Source of the DNA: Campylobacterales bacterium
Lineage (GTDB): Bacteria; Campylobacterota; Campylobacteria; Campylobacterales; JALSKU01
Direction: 5' to 3'
NCBI GenBank assembly: GCA_027023175.1
Contig: JALVWW010000260.1
Span: 1-8,314 of the forward strand
Length of the DNA stretch: 8,314 bases
Program-made: the position numbers and the translations under genes
The notes under the pieces: model-generated
Seen by the model: the letters and a program-made list of their open reading frames with translations, nothing else
Told to the model about the DNA's origin: nothing
The model's database searches: none
Part shown: piece after piece, positions 6,292 through 8,314 of the stretch
How positions within the stretch are numbered: position 1 is the stretch's first letter
Layout of the letters: each line of letters begins with the position of its first letter

Positions 6292-6984
6292 TTGAAAACT
6301 ATAGGACTTTTGGGTGGTATGAGTTGGGAGAGCACTCTTGAGTACTACAAGATGATAAATGATGGCATCAAAGATAGACTGGGAGGTTTACATTCTGCTA
6401 AGATTGCTATGGTGAGTGTTGATTTTGAGCCTATTGAAAAGCTTCAACATCAGGGCAAGTGGGACGAAATGGCTAAGATGCTCTCACATGATGCTAAAAA
6501 TATAGAAAAAGCAGGAGCTGACTTTTTGCTTATTTGTACCAATACGATGCATAAAATTGCCGGCAAAATTGAAAATTCCATCCAAATACCGCTTTTACAT
6601 ATCGCGGATGCAACTGCCGAAGAGTTGATAAGAGACGGTATAAAAAAGGTAGGTTTGATAGGAACTGCTTTTACGATGGAGGAGGAGTTTTACAAAGGAA
6701 GACTTGAAAAAAAGTATGGTTTACAAGTGATAACTCCAAATAAAAAAGATAGAGAAATTATCCATAAAATTATCTACAATGAACTTTGTCTCGGCAAGAT
6801 AAAAGATGATTCAAAAAAAGAGTACCTTCGTATCATAAATGAGCTTACAAAAAATGGAGTCAAAGGTGTGATACTTGGATGTACCGAGATAGGACTGCTT
6901 GTAAAACAGAGTGATACTGACATCAAACTTTTTGACACTACACAAATCCACGCCGAAAAAGCTGTGGAGTTGGCACTAAGATAA
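6292..6984 (+). CDS. Aspartate/glutamate racemase family protein (YgeA/RacX-like)
   Basis: Cytosolic, cofactor-independent amino-acid racemase of 230 aa, the usual family length. It opens with KTIGLLGGMSWEST, very like E. coli YgeA. The two catalytic cysteines are present: Cys82 in ICTNTMHKI and Cys197 in LGCTEIGLL. Further family landmarks are VDFEPIE near 43-49, LLHIADAT at 101-108 and VGLIGTAFTM at 120-129. YgeA-type enzymes have broad substrates, so it could make D-Glu, D-Asp or non-canonical D-amino acids; it need not be the essential glutamate racemase MurI. Start: TTG 6292 follows GGAGA (6282-6286) by 5 bases and gives the expected N-terminus. An in-frame TTG at 6259 would lie inside the promoter and add 11 unrelated residues. 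It appears monocistronic, between its own promoter and the operator-like repeats that follow. Confidence 0.9.
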   Translation: MKTIGLLGGMSWESTLEYYKMINDGIKDRLGGLHSAKIAMVSVDFEPIEKLQHQGKWDEMAKMLSHDAKNIEKAGADFLLICTNTMHKIAGKIENSIQIPLLHIADATAEELIRDGIKKVGLIGTAFTMEEEFYKGRLEKKYGLQVITPNKKDREIIHKIIYNELCLGKIKDDSKKEYLRIINELTKNGVKGVILGCTEIGLLVKQSDTDIKLFDTTQIHAEKAVELALR

Positions 6985-6988
6985 CAAT

Positions 6989-7008
6989 TTTTATAGTTTT
7001 ATCTATAA
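6989..7008 (+). repeat. Palindromic repeat, copy 1 (candidate operator)
   Basis: TTTTATAGTTTTATCTATAA, identical to the copy at 7022-7041. It contains the inverted repeat TTATAG-N6-CTATAA (6991-7008). It lies just upstream of the extended -10 box of the AAA+ gene, about -19 to -38 from the predicted transcript start, the zone polymerase contacts. A dimeric repressor site is the simplest reading; the regulator is unknown. Confidence 0.6.
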
Positions 7009-7011
7009 TTA

Positions 7012-7020
7012 TGATATAAT
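7012..7020 (+). promoter_or_regulatory. Extended -10 promoter of the AAA+ ATPase gene
   Basis: TGATATAAT is a perfect extended -10 box with the hexamer at 7015-7020, placed exactly between the two 20-bp palindromic repeats. The predicted start of transcription is near 7027, inside the second repeat, leaving a leader of about 25 bases. Confidence 0.72.
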
Positions 7021-7021
7021 A

Positions 7022-7041
7022 TTTTATAGTTTTATCTATAA
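7022..7041 (+). repeat. Palindromic repeat, copy 2 (candidate operator)
   Basis: Second exact copy of the 20-base repeat, 33 bases downstream of the first (close to three helical turns). It spans the predicted transcript start and ends at the first base of the AAGGA ribosome site (7041-7045). In RNA its TTATAG/CTATAA arms could also form a weak hairpin next to the RBS. Confidence 0.6.
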
Positions 7042-7051
7042 AGGAAAAAAG

Positions 7052-8260
7052 ATGTTAGACAAATATAGACAATATCAAAATTTACTGCTGCAAAGATTAA
7101 AAACAAAACATTTTAGATATTTTTACAATGAGCTATCTGCCAACGAAGAAAAATTATCAGCTATTGTTGGGGCAAGGGGTGTCGGGAAAACTACAACACT
7201 TTTGCAATACCTAAGAAACCATAAGCTTCCATTTTCTAAAAAACTATATATTAGTGTAGATTTGTGTGACGGTGAAAGTTTATTCGATATCGCCAAAGAG
7301 TTTTATAAAAATGAAGGAAAGCTTTTAATAATCGATGAAATTCACAAGTATCCAAATTTTGAAAAGGAGTTAAAGAATATTTATGATTTTTTAGATTTAA
7401 GAGTTATTGTTAGCGGAAGTAGTGCTTTGTCTATAAATCATGCAAAAGCCGATCTAAGTAGAAGATTGCTAAAAAAGGAGGTAAAAGGTTTATCTTTTAG
7501 AGAGTTTTTAGAGTTTAAATATGATTTATCTTTACCGGTTATTGCTTTTAGTGATATATTTGACGATCATATTGATTTGGCTTATAATATTTTGGGAAAG
7601 ATTGATAAGATATCGATTTTGCCGGATTTTAAAGAGTTTATCTCAAATGGCTACTATCCTTTTTATTTTCAAAACAGAGACAATTTGTCATATCTATTAA
7701 AACTTAAAGAAACTATCAATGTAGTGTTGGAAGTTGATATTCCGGCTATTTCAAATATAAAATATTCAACAATTATAAAGTTTAAAAAGCTAATAGAGTT
7801 TATCTGCAACTCCCAACCTTTTACTCCAAATATGCAAACACTTTTATCAAAGATGGATATGCATAAAAATGAGTATTCTGAACTCTACAGATATTTGGAC
7901 TTTTTGCAAAAAGCAAAAGTTTTAAGACTTATTAAAAGTGTAAATAAAAAAGATTCTATTTTAACCAAACCTGAGAAAATCTATCTTAACAATACAAATC
8001 TGCATTTTGCATATTGTAACAATCAAGAAAACGGAACATTAAGAGAGGTATTTTTTGCTTCTATGTTAGAAGATTTTAATATTTTTATTCCAAAACAAAG
8101 TGATTTTATTGTTGACAATAAATATATAATTGAAGTTGGCGGTAAAAATAAAAAATATAAACAGATAAAAGATATAAAAAACTCTTTTATAGTAGCTGAT
8201 GATATAGAGATAGGATTTGGCAACAAGATGCCGCTTTGGTTGTTTGGATTTTTGTATTAA
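7052..8260 (+). CDS. Stand-alone AAA+ ATPase with degenerate nuclease-like C-terminus
   Basis: 402-aa cytosolic ATPase of the large uncharacterised AAA group related to the AAA_14/DUF4143 proteins. AAA core about 30-150: Walker A GARGVGKTT at 40-48 (Lys46), Walker B LLIIDEIHK with Asp95-Glu96, sensor-1 VSGSSA at 120-125, and Arg137-Arg138 in DLSRRL as possible arginine finger; then the family motif SFREFLEFK at 148-156. A winged-helix-like middle (about 240-300) leads to a C-terminal domain with Glu332, Asp351 and EVGGK at 361-365, arranged like a worn PD-(D/E)XK nuclease core. The last residues (FGNKMPLWLFGFLY) are, as I recall, highly conserved among relatives. Start ATG 7052 has AAGGA (7041-7045) 6 bases upstream. 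Its promoter is framed by two palindromic repeats, suggesting tight control. No partner gene is adjacent. Function unknown; such genes often sit in variable genomic regions. Confidence 0.88.
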   Translation: MLDKYRQYQNLLLQRLKTKHFRYFYNELSANEEKLSAIVGARGVGKTTTLLQYLRNHKLPFSKKLYISVDLCDGESLFDIAKEFYKNEGKLLIIDEIHKYPNFEKELKNIYDFLDLRVIVSGSSALSINHAKADLSRRLLKKEVKGLSFREFLEFKYDLSLPVIAFSDIFDDHIDLAYNILGKIDKISILPDFKEFISNGYYPFYFQNRDNLSYLLKLKETINVVLEVDIPAISNIKYSTIIKFKKLIEFICNSQPFTPNMQTLLSKMDMHKNEYSELYRYLDFLQKAKVLRLIKSVNKKDSILTKPEKIYLNNTNLHFAYCNNQENGTLREVFFASMLEDFNIFIPKQSDFIVDNKYIIEVGGKNKKYKQIKDIKNSFIVADDIEIGFGNKMPLWLFGFLY

Positions 8261-8291
8261 GGGCATTACCTATTGTTAGAGATGCCCTTAA
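8257..8291. terminator. Shared hairpin between convergent genes
   Basis: TTAAGGGCAT (8257-8266) is the exact reverse complement of ATGCCCTTAA (8282-8291): a 10-bp stem with a 15-base loop and a four-base GC core. The left arm holds the TAA of the AAA+ gene (8258-8260) and the right arm holds the TAA of the minus-strand gene (8290-8288). Neither side is followed directly by a long T-run (only TTCTTTT from 8300 on the + side), so it may be a weak bidirectional terminator. Confidence 0.55.
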
Positions 8292-8314
8292 ATTCCTGCT
8301 TCTTTTATGGCTTC
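8288..8314 (-). CDS. C-terminal end of a convergent gene (rest outside window)
   Basis: Read on the minus strand from the right edge, the sequence encodes EAIKEAGI followed by TAA (8290-8288). Eight codons are too few to name a family or prove coding. The call rests on an amphipathic, protein-like ending, on the stop codon falling inside the shared hairpin symmetrically to the AAA+ stop, and on the lack of any + strand gene start in the last 50 bases. Confidence 0.4.
   Translation of the reverse strand, partial: EAIKEAGI

Noticed and set aside
8023..8266. Two minus-strand frames opposite the AAA+ 3' end
   Set aside because: They overlap each other and the conserved C-terminus of the AAA+ protein; low-complexity Phe/Ile/Tyr-rich products.

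Overview
The window is AT-rich and densely coded on the + strand, with short intergenic gaps and many non-ATG starts. The proteins look like those of a Campylobacterota (epsilonproteobacterial) species. The sensor kinase carries the IAHQWRQPL phospho-histidine box common in that phylum, the promoters are extended -10 boxes (TGnTATAAT) without a recognisable -35, and a TsdA-type dihaem cytochrome fits a sulfur-metabolising member such as the Sulfurimonas/Sulfurovum/Arcobacter group. The assignment is an inference from protein style; no rRNA or other phylogenetic marker is present.

Layout: (1) 1-1338, the 3' part of dapF (diaminopimelate epimerase), followed almost without a gap by an exported Bax-like N-acetylglucosaminidase; both concern peptidoglycan. 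(2) 1345-5134, a promoter and a striking RBS-pairing inverted repeat, then three overlapping genes: an OmpR-type response regulator, a membrane histidine kinase with a large periplasmic sensor region, and a ClC-family chloride/proton antiporter. (3) 5205-6205, a monocistronic exported dihaem cytochrome c of the TsdA family (thiosulfate dehydrogenase / tetrathionate reductase) with its own promoter and an intrinsic terminator that begins inside the last codons. (4) 6211-6984, a hairpin and extended -10 promoter driving an aspartate/glutamate racemase-family gene that starts with TTG. (5) 6989-8260, a 20-bp palindromic repeat present twice, on either side of a perfect extended -10 box, in front of a stand-alone AAA+ ATPase with a degenerate nuclease-like C-terminus. 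(6) 8257-8314, a perfect 10-bp stem containing the stop codons of two convergent genes; the minus-strand gene is visible only as its last eight codons.

How the genes fit together: DapF and the Bax-like enzyme make and cut peptidoglycan, and the broad-specificity racemase may supply D-amino acids. The two-component system is translationally linked to the ClC antiporter, which suggests that the sensor pathway and chloride/proton exchange belong to one response (acid, osmotic or ionic), although the signal is unknown. TsdA couples thiosulfate/tetrathionate interconversion to periplasmic electron transfer.

No mobile element, CRISPR array, tRNA or rRNA was seen, and no gene-free stretch exceeds about 110 bases. 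I found no clearly new multi-gene system. The most interesting items are the twin operators before the AAA+ gene, the RBS-sequestering inverted repeat before the response regulator, and the regulator-kinase-ClC operon.
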